The position numbers were made by a program, and so were the translations under genes. Of a stretch of DNA of 8,184 nt, positions 1-7,108 are shown in pieces. Source of the DNA: Cycloclasticus sp. (GTDB taxonomy: Bacteria; Pseudomonadota; Gammaproteobacteria; Methylococcales; Cycloclasticaceae); the NCBI GenBank assembly GCA_016764415.1, contig JAESRY010000149.1:1-8184 (forward strand). Direction: 5' to 3'. Each line of letters starts with the position of its first letter. Within the stretch, counting starts at the first letter, position 1. The notes beneath the pieces were generated by a model, which made no database searches, was not told where the DNA came from, and saw nothing but the letters and a program-made list of their open reading frames with translations.

Positions 1-417
<417 letters not shown>

Positions 418-418
418 T

Positions 419-703
419 TTGAAAATACTGCTTGCCATTTTGTTACTTCTTTTTGGGTATTTGCAATTCAAGCTTTGGGTTGCCGAGGGAAGGGTGCAAG
501 AGGGGTGGCAATTAGAGCAACGAATTGAAATGCTGCGGGGCGAGAACGCAGCGCTTCTTAATCGTAATAATGCATTACAAGCAGAAGTTGATGACCTTAA
601 AACAGGTCATGATGTGATAGAAGAAAAGGCACGCCGAGAACTGGGCTTTGTGGGGAAGGATGAAACCTTTTTTCAATTTATAGAGCCTGATCATGCAAAG
701 TAA
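419..703 (+). CDS. ftsB: Cell division protein FtsB
   Basis: Small bitopic inner-membrane protein of the divisome. It forms the FtsQ-FtsB-FtsL complex that activates septal peptidoglycan synthesis by FtsWI. The 94 residues (E. coli FtsB has about 103) begin with a short cytoplasmic end and one transmembrane helix (about 3-20, LLAILLLLFGYLQF). A periplasmic coiled coil follows at about 28-62 (EQRIEMLRGENAALLNRNN), and then the family signature IEEKARRELGFVGKDETFFQF at 67-87. The start is TTG at 419, one base after the eno stop. No in-frame ATG exists upstream of Met39, which would delete the membrane helix, so TTG is the only sensible start. The preceding bases give only a weak Shine-Dalgarno match, suggesting translation coupled to eno. 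The 3' end overlaps ispD by 11 nt. Confidence 0.95.
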   Translation: MKILLAILLLLFGYLQFKLWVAEGRVQEGWQLEQRIEMLRGENAALLNRNNALQAEVDDLKTGHDVIEEKARRELGFVGKDETFFQFIEPDHAK

Positions 704-1409
704 TGAAAATAAAGTTTGGTGTATTGTCCCTGCAGCTGGTATTGGCTCACGGATGAAATCGAATACGCCAAAGCAATATTTGCAGCTTGGCTTAAAGACG
801 GTTTTGGATAGTACGCTTGAACGCTTATTGGCCTCAGAAAAAATACATAAAATTGTCGTTTGCATTCATGCAGACGATACTTATTGGCAGCAGAGCGAAT
901 ACGTTAACGACCCACATATACTAATTGATGAAGGCGGCGAGAAAAGGTCGGATTCAGTTTTAAAAGGCTTGAGCCAAATAAAACAAAACACAACAGAAAA
1001 TATTTGGGTACTGGTTCACGATGCCGCAAGGCCCTGTGTTACGACAGAAGATATAGATTTATTGCTTAATAAAGTATTCCAAACACAAGAGGGTGCAATT
1101 TTAGCAAAGCCGATTTATGACACGATTAAAAAGGTATCAGAAGGGCTGTCAGTGAAAACACATGATCGATCTGCTTTATGGTCAGCTCTTACCCCTCAAG
1201 TGTTTAAAATAAATGAATTAAGTGAAGCTCTAGAAAGGGCGCGGTTGAATGGGCAGCAAGTGACGGATGAGGCCAGTGCAATTGAACTAATGGCTAAGCC
1301 AGTGCATATTGTTGAAGGGAGAGCCGACAATATAAAAATCACTTCACATGAGGATTTAAAATTGGCTCGTTTTTATCTAGAACAACAGGAAAAGGAAGCA
1401 TGCGCATAG
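693..1409 (+). CDS. ispD: 2-C-methyl-D-erythritol 4-phosphate cytidylyltransferase
   Basis: Third enzyme of the MEP pathway: joins CTP and 2-C-methyl-D-erythritol 4-phosphate to give CDP-ME, in the cytoplasm. The 238 residues match the usual ~230-240 length. The nucleotide-binding signature [17 protein letters not shown] (13-29) carries R20 and K27, the same numbering as the catalytic pair in the E. coli enzyme. Further motifs are VHDAARPC (108-115), PIYDTIK (140-146), TDEASAIE (191-198) and [11 protein letters not shown] (207-217). The Asp-Arg at 158-159 and K215 fit the MEP-contacting Arg and Lys. The ATG at 693 lies inside the end of ftsB with a modest upstream TAGAG. The 3' end overlaps ispF by 10 nt. 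The ftsB-ispD-ispF order is standard for gammaproteobacteria and implies coupled translation. Confidence 0.97.
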   Translation: MQSNENKVWCIVPAAGIGSRMKSNTPKQYLQLGLKTVLDSTLERLLASEKIHKIVVCIHADDTYWQQSEYVNDPHILIDEGGEKRSDSVLKGLSQIKQNTTENIWVLVHDAARPCVTTEDIDLLLNKVFQTQEGAILAKPIYDTIKKVSEGLSVKTHDRSALWSALTPQVFKINELSEALERARLNGQQVTDEASAIELMAKPVHIVEGRADNIKITSHEDLKLARFYLEQQEKEACA

Positions 1410-1876
1410 GACACGGTTATGATGCTCACCGATTTACATCGGGTAAAGCGCTAATTTTGGGAGGTGTGGAAGTGCCGTGTGAGTTGGGCTTATTGGCACA
1501 TTCAGATGGCGATGTTGCACTGCATGCTTTATGTGATGCGTTATTGGGAGCGACAGGCCAAGGAGATATTGGTCAGCATTTCCCAGATACCAGCCAACAA
1601 TACGCCAATATTGATAGTCGAATTTTACTGCGCAAGGTCTTTTCATTAGTTAAAAACAAGGGGTGCCGTGTGGGTAATATTGACCTTACGATTATTGCTC
1701 AAGCACCTAAGCTGGCTCCGTATATATCGCAAATGGTCATTAACATTGCAGAAGATTTAGAAACCAACGTTTCTAACATCAATGTAAAAGCCACAACAAC
1801 TGAAGGCATGGGTTTTACTGGACGTAAAGAAGGTATTGAGGCCCACGCAGTCGTACTTCTTACCAGCAATAACTAA
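1400..1876 (+). CDS. ispF: 2-C-methyl-D-erythritol 2,4-cyclodiphosphate synthase
   Basis: MEP-pathway enzyme that cyclises CDP-ME 2-phosphate to MEcPP with release of CMP; the family is a homotrimer with one metal per active site. The 158 residues match the family length (E. coli 159). The zinc ligands D8, H10 and H42 are in place: [10 protein letters not shown] at 1-10, then [14 protein letters not shown] at 31-44. Also present are FPDT (61-64), TIIAQAPK (97-104) and the signature [19 protein letters not shown] (128-146). A strong purine-rich site (AGGAAAAGGAAG, 1387-1398), within the ispD coding end, precedes the ATG. No defects are visible. Confidence 0.98.
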   Translation: MRIGHGYDAHRFTSGKALILGGVEVPCELGLLAHSDGDVALHALCDALLGATGQGDIGQHFPDTSQQYANIDSRILLRKVFSLVKNKGCRVGNIDLTIIAQAPKLAPYISQMVINIAEDLETNVSNINVKATTTEGMGFTGRKEGIEAHAVVLLTSNN

Positions 1877-1878
1877 AT

Positions 1879-2937
1879 ATGCCTATGGTCTCTTTTGAGT
1901 CACATGTGGATGAGCTGCCATATGCACACGGTGGCACTACGGCATTAGGTGTATTAAGAGAAAAAGCCGAATACTTCAATGTAAATGAGGAACTGTCCTT
2001 TCAGCCTTCAGGTGAAGGTGAACACGTGTTTTTACGGATTACAAAGACGGCGCTTAACACGGATGATGTTGTAAAAATATTAGCCATTCACGCGGGCGTT
2101 ACAAGACGTTCGGTTTCTTATGCAGGTATGAAAGATCGTAATGCAGTAACGACGCAGTGGTTTAGTGTTCAATTGCCGGGTAAAGAAGGGCCTGATTGGA
2201 CGGCGTTAAATAATGAAACGCTGAAAATTGAAGATATTACCCGGCATAGCAAAAAGTTAAAACGAGGCGCTATTAAGTGTAATAAATTTAAGCTCATCAT
2301 TTCGCAATTGAAAGGCGATAAAGAACAGCTTGAACAACGTTTGCAAAGCATAAAAACGTTTGGTGTGCCAAATTACTTTATGGAGCAGCGCTTTGGTTAC
2401 TTATGCCAGAATTTAAGTCGTACATTTGATTGTTTCTCGAAAGAGGGATTAATAAAAAACAAAAAAATGCGAGGTTTGTTTTTATCGTCAGCACGGTCGT
2501 GCTTGTTTAATCAAGTACTGGCTGAACGAGTTCGTGAAAACACATGGGACAAACCTTTGGACGGCGACGCTTTTATACTGGCTGGAACACGGCAATATTT
2601 CAAAGAAGAAACGATTACAAACGGTATTCAGGATCGTGTGCTTAAACATGATATACACCCATCAGGGCCATTATTCGGCACGGGTAATGTCATTGTGTCG
2701 GATATTGTTGAAAGTATTGAAGCAGATGTGATGTTAAACAATACAATTTTTTGTGATGGCCTGATTAAGCATAAAGTGAAATCAGCCCGTCGTTCGTTAC
2801 GATCTATACCTGCTAATTTAAGTTTTGAATGGTTGTCGAATGATAAACTCCAATTATCTTTTAGCTTACAATCGGGTTGCTATGCAACGGCTGTTATACG
2901 TGAATTGTGTGATACGAAAACACAGCATGCAAATTAG
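1879..2937 (+). CDS. truD: tRNA pseudouridine(13) synthase TruD
   Basis: Converts U13 of certain tRNAs (tRNA-Glu in E. coli) to pseudouridine. The 352 residues agree with E. coli TruD (349). The N-terminal catalytic part holds QPSGEGEHVFLRITK (42-56) and the motif YAGMKDRNAVTTQW (81-94), in which D86 is the catalytic Asp. The RNA-binding region has VPNYFMEQRFG (163-173), and the family-typical LSSARSCLFNQVLAERV (202-218) follows. The C-terminal motif SGCYATAVIRELC (332-344) is present. Two in-frame ATGs (1879 and 1885) are possible and the upstream one is used here. Neither has a clear Shine-Dalgarno, so translation is probably coupled to ispF, whose stop is 2 nt away. The next gene, uppP, begins 8 nt after the stop. 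Confidence 0.95.
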   Translation: MPMVSFESHVDELPYAHGGTTALGVLREKAEYFNVNEELSFQPSGEGEHVFLRITKTALNTDDVVKILAIHAGVTRRSVSYAGMKDRNAVTTQWFSVQLPGKEGPDWTALNNETLKIEDITRHSKKLKRGAIKCNKFKLIISQLKGDKEQLEQRLQSIKTFGVPNYFMEQRFGYLCQNLSRTFDCFSKEGLIKNKKMRGLFLSSARSCLFNQVLAERVRENTWDKPLDGDAFILAGTRQYFKEETITNGIQDRVLKHDIHPSGPLFGTGNVIVSDIVESIEADVMLNNTIFCDGLIKHKVKSARRSLRSIPANLSFEWLSNDKLQLSFSLQSGCYATAVIRELCDTKTQHAN

Positions 2938-2940
2938 GAT
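2936..2940 (+). promoter_or_regulatory. Ribosome binding site deciding the uppP start
   Basis: AGGAT overlaps the truD stop codon and lies 5 nt from the ATG at 2946, but only 2 nt from the alternative TTG at 2943. Spacing therefore favours the ATG as the uppP start. Confidence 0.6.
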
Positions 2941-2945
2941 TATTG

Positions 2946-3746
2946 ATGGATTTTGAACAAATTATTGCCCTAGGTTTATTGCAAGGGCTGACTGAGTTTT
3001 TACCTGTTTCTAGCTCAGCGCACCTGATTTTATTGCCCCTGCTTCTCGGTTGGGAAGATCAGGGTTTAGCTTTTGATGTAGCCGTTCATGTGGGTACGCT
3101 ACTCGCGGTTGTCACTTATTTTAGGAAAGATTTATCCAAGTTAGTGGTCGGCTTGTTTGCGTCAGTTTTCAAAAAAACGCAGACTAAGGAAAGTTATTTA
3201 GCTTGGATGGTTGTAATTGGCACAATACCTGTTGGCTTAGTGGGTCTGTTCGCGGGTAATTTAATTGAAATTTATCTTAGATCACCCATTGTGATTGCTG
3301 TTGCAACGATAGTTTTCGGCTTGGTTCTATGGTGGGCAGATATCAAGGGCGAGCGTTCAAAAAACGAATATAAAGTCACCGTGAAAGATGCAGCAACGGT
3401 AGGCATGTTTCAGGTATTAGCGCTTATTCCTGGTACTTCACGATCGGGCATTACCATGACAGCAGGGCTGTTTTTGGGTTTAACACGTGAAGCGTCAGCG
3501 AGATTTTCATTTTTATTATCAGTGCCACTTATCTTTTTAGCAGGCAGCTTAAAATCTTATGAATTGATGACTAGCGACGTGCTAATTAACTGGTTTCCAA
3601 TAATTGCCGGCGTCATTGTTTCTTCATTAAGTGCCTTTGCATGTATCTCCGTGTTTTTGAAAATGCTTGAGAGAGTAGGCATGTTGCCGTTTGTTATTTA
3701 CCGGTTAGGATTGGGAGCTTTCTTGCTTTACTTATACGCCGCTTGA
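2946..3746 (+). CDS. uppP: Undecaprenyl-diphosphate phosphatase (UppP/BacA)
   Basis: Polytopic membrane phosphatase that dephosphorylates undecaprenyl pyrophosphate, regenerating the carrier lipid for peptidoglycan, O-antigen and other surface polymers; overexpression gives bacitracin resistance. With the ATG at 2946 the protein has 266 residues (E. coli 273). Active-site motifs are the (E/Q)xxxE element QGLTEFLPVSSSAH (13-26, with Q13, E17 and H26) and PGTSRSG (162-168). Hydrophobic segments cover most of the rest. A TTG at 2943 would add one residue, but AGGAT (2936-2940) is only 2 nt from it and well placed for the ATG. The gene ends the left transcription unit and collides with the minus-strand Smr gene, overlapping it by 15 nt. 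It sits downstream of ispD and ispF, which feed synthesis of its lipid substrate; that link is inference from context. Confidence 0.96.
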   Translation: MDFEQIIALGLLQGLTEFLPVSSSAHLILLPLLLGWEDQGLAFDVAVHVGTLLAVVTYFRKDLSKLVVGLFASVFKKTQTKESYLAWMVVIGTIPVGLVGLFAGNLIEIYLRSPIVIAVATIVFGLVLWWADIKGERSKNEYKVTVKDAATVGMFQVLALIPGTSRSGITMTAGLFLGLTREASARFSFLLSVPLIFLAGSLKSYELMTSDVLINWFPIIAGVIVSSLSAFACISVFLKMLERVGMLPFVIYRLGLGAFLLYLYAA

Positions 3747-4292
3747 TTGATGTGACTTGAGCAATACATAGACAGCACCTGTGCCGCCATCTCGTTGCTG
3801 CGCTGATGTAATCGCCAGTACAGAGGCTTGGCTTTTCAAAAAGTTGAATGTGAAGTTTTTTAATATCGGATACTGGTTTTCAGAGCCGGTGCCTTTACCG
3901 TGAATAATCATTACGCAGCGGTGTTTGTTTTCAATTTGCTCGACTAAAAAACCCGCCAAATATACATGGGCTTGTTGTTTATTTAACCCATGTAAATCTA
4001 AAACATCATCAATAGAAAAGGCACCACGTTTTAGGCGTCGGATTGTTTTGTGTTGTAACCCTTGGCGTGCAAAAAATACGCTGTCAGCTGATTTGATGGA
4101 ATCATGTTCTTCAGTAATAAACTCAGGTGCTTGAGTATGTTGTTCGATATGCCTTTTTGTTGGTTTAAGTTTTGGCTTGTCAGCAATGGGGTTGTATTTA
4201 TCGGTCTTAATGGGCTTAACATCGCTCATGGATTGCTGAAACAGAAGATAATCTTCGTCTGAACTGAGGTGTTTGTTTTTATCTTCAGGCAT
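3732..4292 (-). CDS. Smr-domain (MutS2 C-terminal-like) protein, SmrA/SmrB type
   Basis: Stand-alone Smr domain protein of 186 residues, close to E. coli SmrA (YdaL, 187) and SmrB (YfcN, 183). The N-terminal half is polar and basic (LLFQQSMSDVKPIKTDK at 16-32) and recalls the opening of SmrA. The Smr domain spans about 95-180, with LDLHGL (98-103), the loop IIHGKGTGSE (129-138) and DGGTGAVYVLLK (168-179). The LDxH and HGxGxG motifs are intact, as in nuclease-active members. Family members have DNA-nicking activity, and SmrB cleaves mRNA at collided ribosomes. Which applies here cannot be read from sequence, so no symbol is given. The start ATG (4290-4292) has no Shine-Dalgarno. The gene is the only minus-strand one in the window: it overlaps uppP by 15 nt at its 3' end and diverges from surE. 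Confidence 0.9.
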   Translation of the reverse strand: MPEDKNKHLSSDEDYLLFQQSMSDVKPIKTDKYNPIADKPKLKPTKRHIEQHTQAPEFITEEHDSIKSADSVFFARQGLQHKTIRRLKRGAFSIDDVLDLHGLNKQQAHVYLAGFLVEQIENKHRCVMIIHGKGTGSENQYPILKNFTFNFLKSQASVLAITSAQQRDGGTGAVYVLLKSHQSSGV

Positions 4293-4301
4293 AATAAGAG
4301 T

Positions 4302-4331
4302 TTAACAAATTTAATCATGGGCGTTTTTAAG
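4302..4331 (+). promoter_or_regulatory. Weak candidate promoter for the surE operon
   Basis: TTAACA (4302-4307, 5 of 6 to the -35 consensus) is followed after 18 nt by TTTAAG (4326-4331, 4 of 6 to the -10 consensus). The 62-bp divergent spacer 4293-4354 is the only non-coding DNA upstream of surE. The surE-pcm-yqaA-nlpD-rpoS unit therefore needs a start here or inside the Smr gene. The match is modest and would need transcript mapping. Confidence 0.25.
4309..4317 (-). promoter_or_regulatory. Possible extended -10 promoter for the Smr gene
   Basis: On the minus strand the sequence TGATTAAAT reads as TGn followed by a -10-like hexamer (TTAAAT, 4 of 6 to consensus). No good -35 lies at standard spacing, which an extended -10 can tolerate. 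Transcription would begin near 4302, only about 10 nt before the Smr ATG. This would fit the lack of a Shine-Dalgarno. It is a weak prediction in AT-rich DNA. Confidence 0.25.
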
Positions 4332-4354
4332 GGCACCGTGTTCGAGCAAAATTA

Positions 4355-5107
4355 ATGCATATTTTAATAAGTAATGATGATGGTTATCTTGCGCCTGGGT
4401 TAACCGCCTTAGCTAAGAAGTTGGCTGAAATTTCCCGCGTGACAGTGGTCGCGCCAGATAGAAATCGTAGCGCCGCGAGTAACTCTTTAACGCTCGATAT
4501 GCCACTGCGGGCTGAGCGAATGGCTAATGGTTTTTTTAGTGTTGACGGAACCCCAACTGATTGTGTGCATTTGGCCATTACGGGCTTGCTTGAAACAGAG
4601 CCCGATATTGTAGTGTCGGGTATTAATAATGGCGAAAATATGGGCGATGATGTTTTGTATTCAGGAACCGTCGCAGCAGCTACAGAAGGGCGTTTTTTAG
4701 GTCTGCCATCTATGGCAGTATCGATTAACGCAAGAATGCCTCAGCACAATGAGACGGCAGCCATTATTGCCGCACGCTTGCTTGAAGAATTATTAAAAAA
4801 CGAGTTGCCTGCCGATACCATCTTGAATGTTAATGTGCCTGATTTACCGCTGAGTGAAATTAAGGGACTTAAATCGACGCGATTAGGTCAGCGACATCGT
4901 TCAGAGCCTGTTATTGAAGGTAGAGACCCTAGAAACAAGAAGATTTATTGGGTGGGCCCGCCAGGTGCGCACCAAGATGCCGGTGAGGGAACTGATTTTC
5001 ATGCAGTTGAACACGGTTATGTGTCAATTACGCCATTGAAAATCGATTTAACTAATCATCAGCGCTTAAATCAACTGGATGATTGGCTGAAAGAGATTGA
5101 GCTATGA
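4355..5107 (+). CDS. surE: 5'/3'-nucleotidase (survival protein) SurE
   Basis: Metal-dependent phosphatase that dephosphorylates nucleoside 5'- and 3'-monophosphates; the E. coli enzyme also acts on short polyphosphate and aids stationary-phase survival. The 250 residues match the family (E. coli 253). Metal-site motifs are LISNDDG (4-10, with D8 and D9), [14 protein letters not shown] (33-46, with S39) and [23 protein letters not shown] (86-108, with N91). The C-terminal half has LNVNVPDLP, the segment [21 protein letters not shown] and GYVSITPL, all typical. The ATG at 4355 has only GAG at 4344-4346 as a ribosome site. The stop overlaps the pcm start as ATGA. surE-pcm is a conserved pair in proteobacteria. 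Confidence 0.97.
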   Translation: MHILISNDDGYLAPGLTALAKKLAEISRVTVVAPDRNRSAASNSLTLDMPLRAERMANGFFSVDGTPTDCVHLAITGLLETEPDIVVSGINNGENMGDDVLYSGTVAAATEGRFLGLPSMAVSINARMPQHNETAAIIAARLLEELLKNELPADTILNVNVPDLPLSEIKGLKSTRLGQRHRSEPVIEGRDPRNKKIYWVGPPGAHQDAGEGTDFHAVEHGYVSITPLKIDLTNHQRLNQLDDWLKEIEL

Positions 5108-5760
5108 AAGAGCACTTAGGCATTGGTATGACCTCGCAACGCACACGTGACCGTCTTATCGTTCATTTACAAGAGCTGGGTATAAAAGATCAGCGTGTGT
5201 TATCTATGATGAGAAAAATACCTAGGCACCTTTTCGTTGCTGAAGCCCTTGCTAGCCGTGCATATGAAAATTCATCCTTGCCCATTGGACACGGACAAAC
5301 TATTTCACAACCTTACATGGTCGCTCGAATGACGGAGCTGTTAATAGAAGATGGAATCCCCGAAAATGTTTTAGAAGTGGGAACAGGCTCTGGCTATCAA
5401 TCATCCGTACTAGCGAGCTTAATACCTCGGGTTTTTTCAGTTGAGCGAATTCGACCATTGCAGGAGCAGGCCAAAAAGGTATTGTCGGATGTCGGTTTTA
5501 GAAATATTAACTTCAAGCATTCTGATGGTGGATGGGGCTGGAATGCTTGTGGCCCTTATGATGGAATATTAGCCGCTGCTGCGCCAGCTGAAATTCCGGT
5601 AAAGCTTTTAGAGCAACTAACAGTTGGCGCGAAATTGATTATCCCTGTAGGGGAAGAAGGGCATCAGGTATTACAACGTGTGACGCGAACAGAGTTAGCA
5701 TATGAGGTTGAAACTATTGAACCCGTTAGCTTCGTGCCCTTTCTTAAAGGTAGGGTTTAG
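5104..5760 (+). CDS. pcm: Protein-L-isoaspartate O-methyltransferase
   Basis: SAM-dependent repair enzyme that methylates isoaspartyl residues in aged proteins, starting their conversion back to aspartate. The 218 residues are slightly longer than E. coli Pcm (208), with the extra length at the N-terminus. The family signature [21 protein letters not shown] is at 60-80. SAM motif I is [16 protein letters not shown] (89-104), followed by FSVERI (111-116). The post-motif DGGWGW (141-146) keeps the DGxxGW pattern, although the preceding Gly of E. coli (HGDG) is Ser here. [13 protein letters not shown] (181-193) and VSFVPFLKG (208-216) close the fold. The ATG overlaps the surE stop by 4 nt (ATGA), and AAGAGA (5091-5096) within surE can serve as ribosome site. 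Co-translation with surE is likely. Confidence 0.97.
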   Translation: MKEHLGIGMTSQRTRDRLIVHLQELGIKDQRVLSMMRKIPRHLFVAEALASRAYENSSLPIGHGQTISQPYMVARMTELLIEDGIPENVLEVGTGSGYQSSVLASLIPRVFSVERIRPLQEQAKKVLSDVGFRNINFKHSDGGWGWNACGPYDGILAAAAPAEIPVKLLEQLTVGAKLIIPVGEEGHQVLQRVTRTELAYEVETIEPVSFVPFLKGRV

Positions 5761-5771
5761 GGGTATTAAGA

Positions 5772-6347
5772 ATGTTTAAACGTTTATATAACTTGGTTTT
5801 ATCATGGGCTGAACACCCTAAAGCCTCACGGTACCTACTGGGCCTGAGTTTTGCCGAATCATCTTTTTTCCCAATACCCCCTGATGTGATGCTCGCACCT
5901 ATGTGCCTGGCAAAACCATCGAACAGCTTTCATTTTGCAATGCTGACGACCTTAGGTTCTGTATTCGGTGGAATGTTTGGTTATTTTATAGGCTGGTATT
6001 CTTTTGACTTGGTTGAGCCGCTTATTGAAACTTTCCACTACACGGATAAAATTGAGTTAGTTAAAACATGGTTTGCCGACTGGGGTTTTTGGGCTATTTT
6101 AATCGCCGGGTTTTCACCTATTCCGTATAAATTATTTACCATAGCGGCAGGCATGTTGGGAATGATGTTTATTCCTTTTGTTTTAGCCTCAATTGTTGGT
6201 CGTGGAGCACGTTTTTATTTGGTCGCCTTTTTAGTTTCATTAGGGGGCGAGAACCTGCGGAATAAACTGAATGATTATGTGGAAATGATAGGTTGGGTAA
6301 CGACTATTGTGATTGTTTTAGGTTTGCTAGTTTATAAGTTCTACTAA
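5772..6347 (+). CDS. YqaA-like VTT/DedA-related inner membrane protein
   Basis: Polytopic membrane protein of 191 residues that looks like the YqaA branch of the DedA/VTT (SNARE-associated) family. E. coli YqaA is shorter (about 142). Characteristic stretches are FAESSFFPIPPDVML (27-41), GFSPIPYKLFTIAAG (113-127) and GRGARFYLVA (143-152). Hydrophobic segments lie at about 53-78, 105-142 and 172-190, and the first two conserved loops contain the Pro-rich re-entrant-type motifs of the family. DedA-superfamily members have been linked to lipid-carrier or phospholipid flipping and envelope homeostasis. The function of the YqaA branch is not established and none is claimed here. AGGGG (5759-5763) sits 8 nt before the ATG. 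The gene lies between pcm and nlpD, 11 nt and 10 nt from them, a placement I recall from several other gammaproteobacteria. Confidence 0.88.
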   Translation: MFKRLYNLVLSWAEHPKASRYLLGLSFAESSFFPIPPDVMLAPMCLAKPSNSFHFAMLTTLGSVFGGMFGYFIGWYSFDLVEPLIETFHYTDKIELVKTWFADWGFWAILIAGFSPIPYKLFTIAAGMLGMMFIPFVLASIVGRGARFYLVAFLVSLGGENLRNKLNDYVEMIGWVTTIVIVLGLLVYKFY

Positions 6348-6357
6348 TTCAAATAAC

Positions 6358-7107
6358 GTGCACCCTAGAAGAAAAATCTTTGTATTAATAACCACCGTAC
6401 TTCTGGGTCTATTACTTATTTCATGCAGCTCTGGTGATATACGAGCCCCTGTTTATGATAAACACGCCCCGTCTGTAAAAAAAGGTTCGAGCAATGAATA
6501 TCGAGTAGGAAAGGGGGATACTTTATTCTCTATTGCCTGGCAAAATGGTTTGGATTACAAACTTTTAGCGCAATGGAATCAAATTTCAGCCCCCTTTACG
6601 ATTTATACAGGGCAAAAAATAAGCTTGTTAGCTAAAAAAACATCCTCTAGAAGCAAATTAAAAAAAGTTAAAAAAACAAAAAAAATACATATAAAACAAA
6701 AAGTAACAAAGAAAACTTCAACTCTTTCTAGTAATAAGTTAAAGTTAGCTTGGCAGTGGCCGATAAAAGTTAAGAGGCTAGAAAAAGGTGTTGTAAAATC
6801 AGGCGTTGTTTTAGTGGGTAAACCTGGTGAGCTGATTCGCAGTAGCGAGGGCGGCAAAGTTGTTTATGCTGGTAATGGTCTTAAGGGATATGGTAACTTA
6901 TTGATTGTAAAGCATAGTAATGACTATTTAACTGCTTACGGATACAATAAAAAATTATTGGTTAAGGAAGGACGTTACGTAAAAAAAGGCCAAGCAATAG
7001 CTGAAATTGGCCAAGATAATAAAAAACGTAAGATTCTTTTTTTTGAAATGAGGCGACACGGAAAAGCTGTTTCGGTCACTAAGTACTTGCCTAAATTGGG
7101 GAGATAA
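6358..7107 (+). CDS. nlpD: NlpD-type LysM/M23 lipoprotein (degenerate LytM domain)
   Basis: Envelope lipoprotein; in E. coli NlpD activates the septal amidase AmiC. Of 249 residues, 1-23 form a lipoprotein signal peptide (basic MHPRRK, hydrophobic core, lipobox L20-I21-S22-C23). Ser at +2 favours outer-membrane sorting. A LysM domain occupies about 48-91 ([14 protein letters not shown], then GQKISLL), binding peptidoglycan. A lysine-rich linker follows at 93-130, and a LytM/M23 domain at about 133-246 ([19 protein letters not shown] at 168-186, KYLPKL at 242-247). The LytM domain is heavily altered: AHN is GYN (195-197), LHFE is LFFE (227-230), and the segment holding the metal-binding Asp is shortened. 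It therefore cannot be a hydrolase. The start is GTG at 6358; no Shine-Dalgarno or nearer ATG exists and the signal peptide begins there. The stop is 1 nt before rpoS. Confidence 0.92.
   Translation: MHPRRKIFVLITTVLLGLLLISCSSGDIRAPVYDKHAPSVKKGSSNEYRVGKGDTLFSIAWQNGLDYKLLAQWNQISAPFTIYTGQKISLLAKKTSSRSKLKKVKKTKKIHIKQKVTKKTSTLSSNKLKLAWQWPIKVKRLEKGVVKSGVVLVGKPGELIRSSEGGKVVYAGNGLKGYGNLLIVKHSNDYLTAYGYNKKLLVKEGRYVKKGQAIAEIGQDNKKRKILFFEMRRHGKAVSVTKYLPKLGR
6634..6685 (+). repeat. Cluster of poly-A homopolymer tracts inside nlpD
   Basis: Four adenine runs lie within 52 bp: A7 at 6634-6640, A7 at 6660-6666, A7 at 6670-6676 and A8 at 6678-6685. They encode the Lys-rich linker between the LysM and LytM domains. 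Such runs are prone to polymerase slippage. A T8 run also occurs later in the gene at 7037-7044. Confidence 0.9.
6920..6948 (+). promoter_or_regulatory. Candidate internal rpoS promoter within nlpD
   Basis: ATGACT (6920-6925, 4 of 6 to the -35 consensus), a 17-nt spacer and TACAAT (6943-6948, 5 of 6 to the -10 consensus) lie about 160 bp upstream of the rpoS ATG, inside nlpD. In E. coli the main rpoS promoter is inside nlpD, although further upstream. The match is modest and AT-rich coding DNA gives chance hits, so this is only a candidate. Confidence 0.25.
7098..7103 (+). promoter_or_regulatory. rpoS ribosome binding site
   Basis: GGGGAG lies 5 nt upstream of the rpoS ATG and within the last codons of nlpD. 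It supports the 7109 start. No ATG, GTG or TTG occurs in this frame between the upstream stop at 7049-7051 and 7109. Confidence 0.75.
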
Positions 7108-7108
7108 G

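Noticed and set aside
575..865. Minus-strand open frame of 96 codons across the ftsB-ispD junction
   Set aside because: It lies opposite two certain genes, has no recognisable motif and no ribosome site; it is a shadow frame.
1434..1649. Open frames on both strands inside ispF
   Set aside because: They are fully contained in ispF, whose zinc ligands and signatures are intact; they show no family resemblance.
2943..2945. TTG as the uppP start
   Set aside because: The ATG three bases later is better spaced from AGGAT and is the stronger codon.
6660..6677. AAAAAAG and AAAAAAC heptamers in nlpD as programmed -1 frameshift sites
   Set aside because: Neither is in the phase needed (X XXY YYZ) relative to the nlpD frame. 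Only the A8 run at 6678-6685 is in phase, and a shift there soon hits a stop with no evident purpose.
6603..6857. Minus-strand open frame of 84 codons inside nlpD, rich in Phe
   Set aside because: The Phe-rich, hydrophobic look is only the complement of the Lys (AAA) codons of the NlpD linker, so it is not a membrane protein gene.
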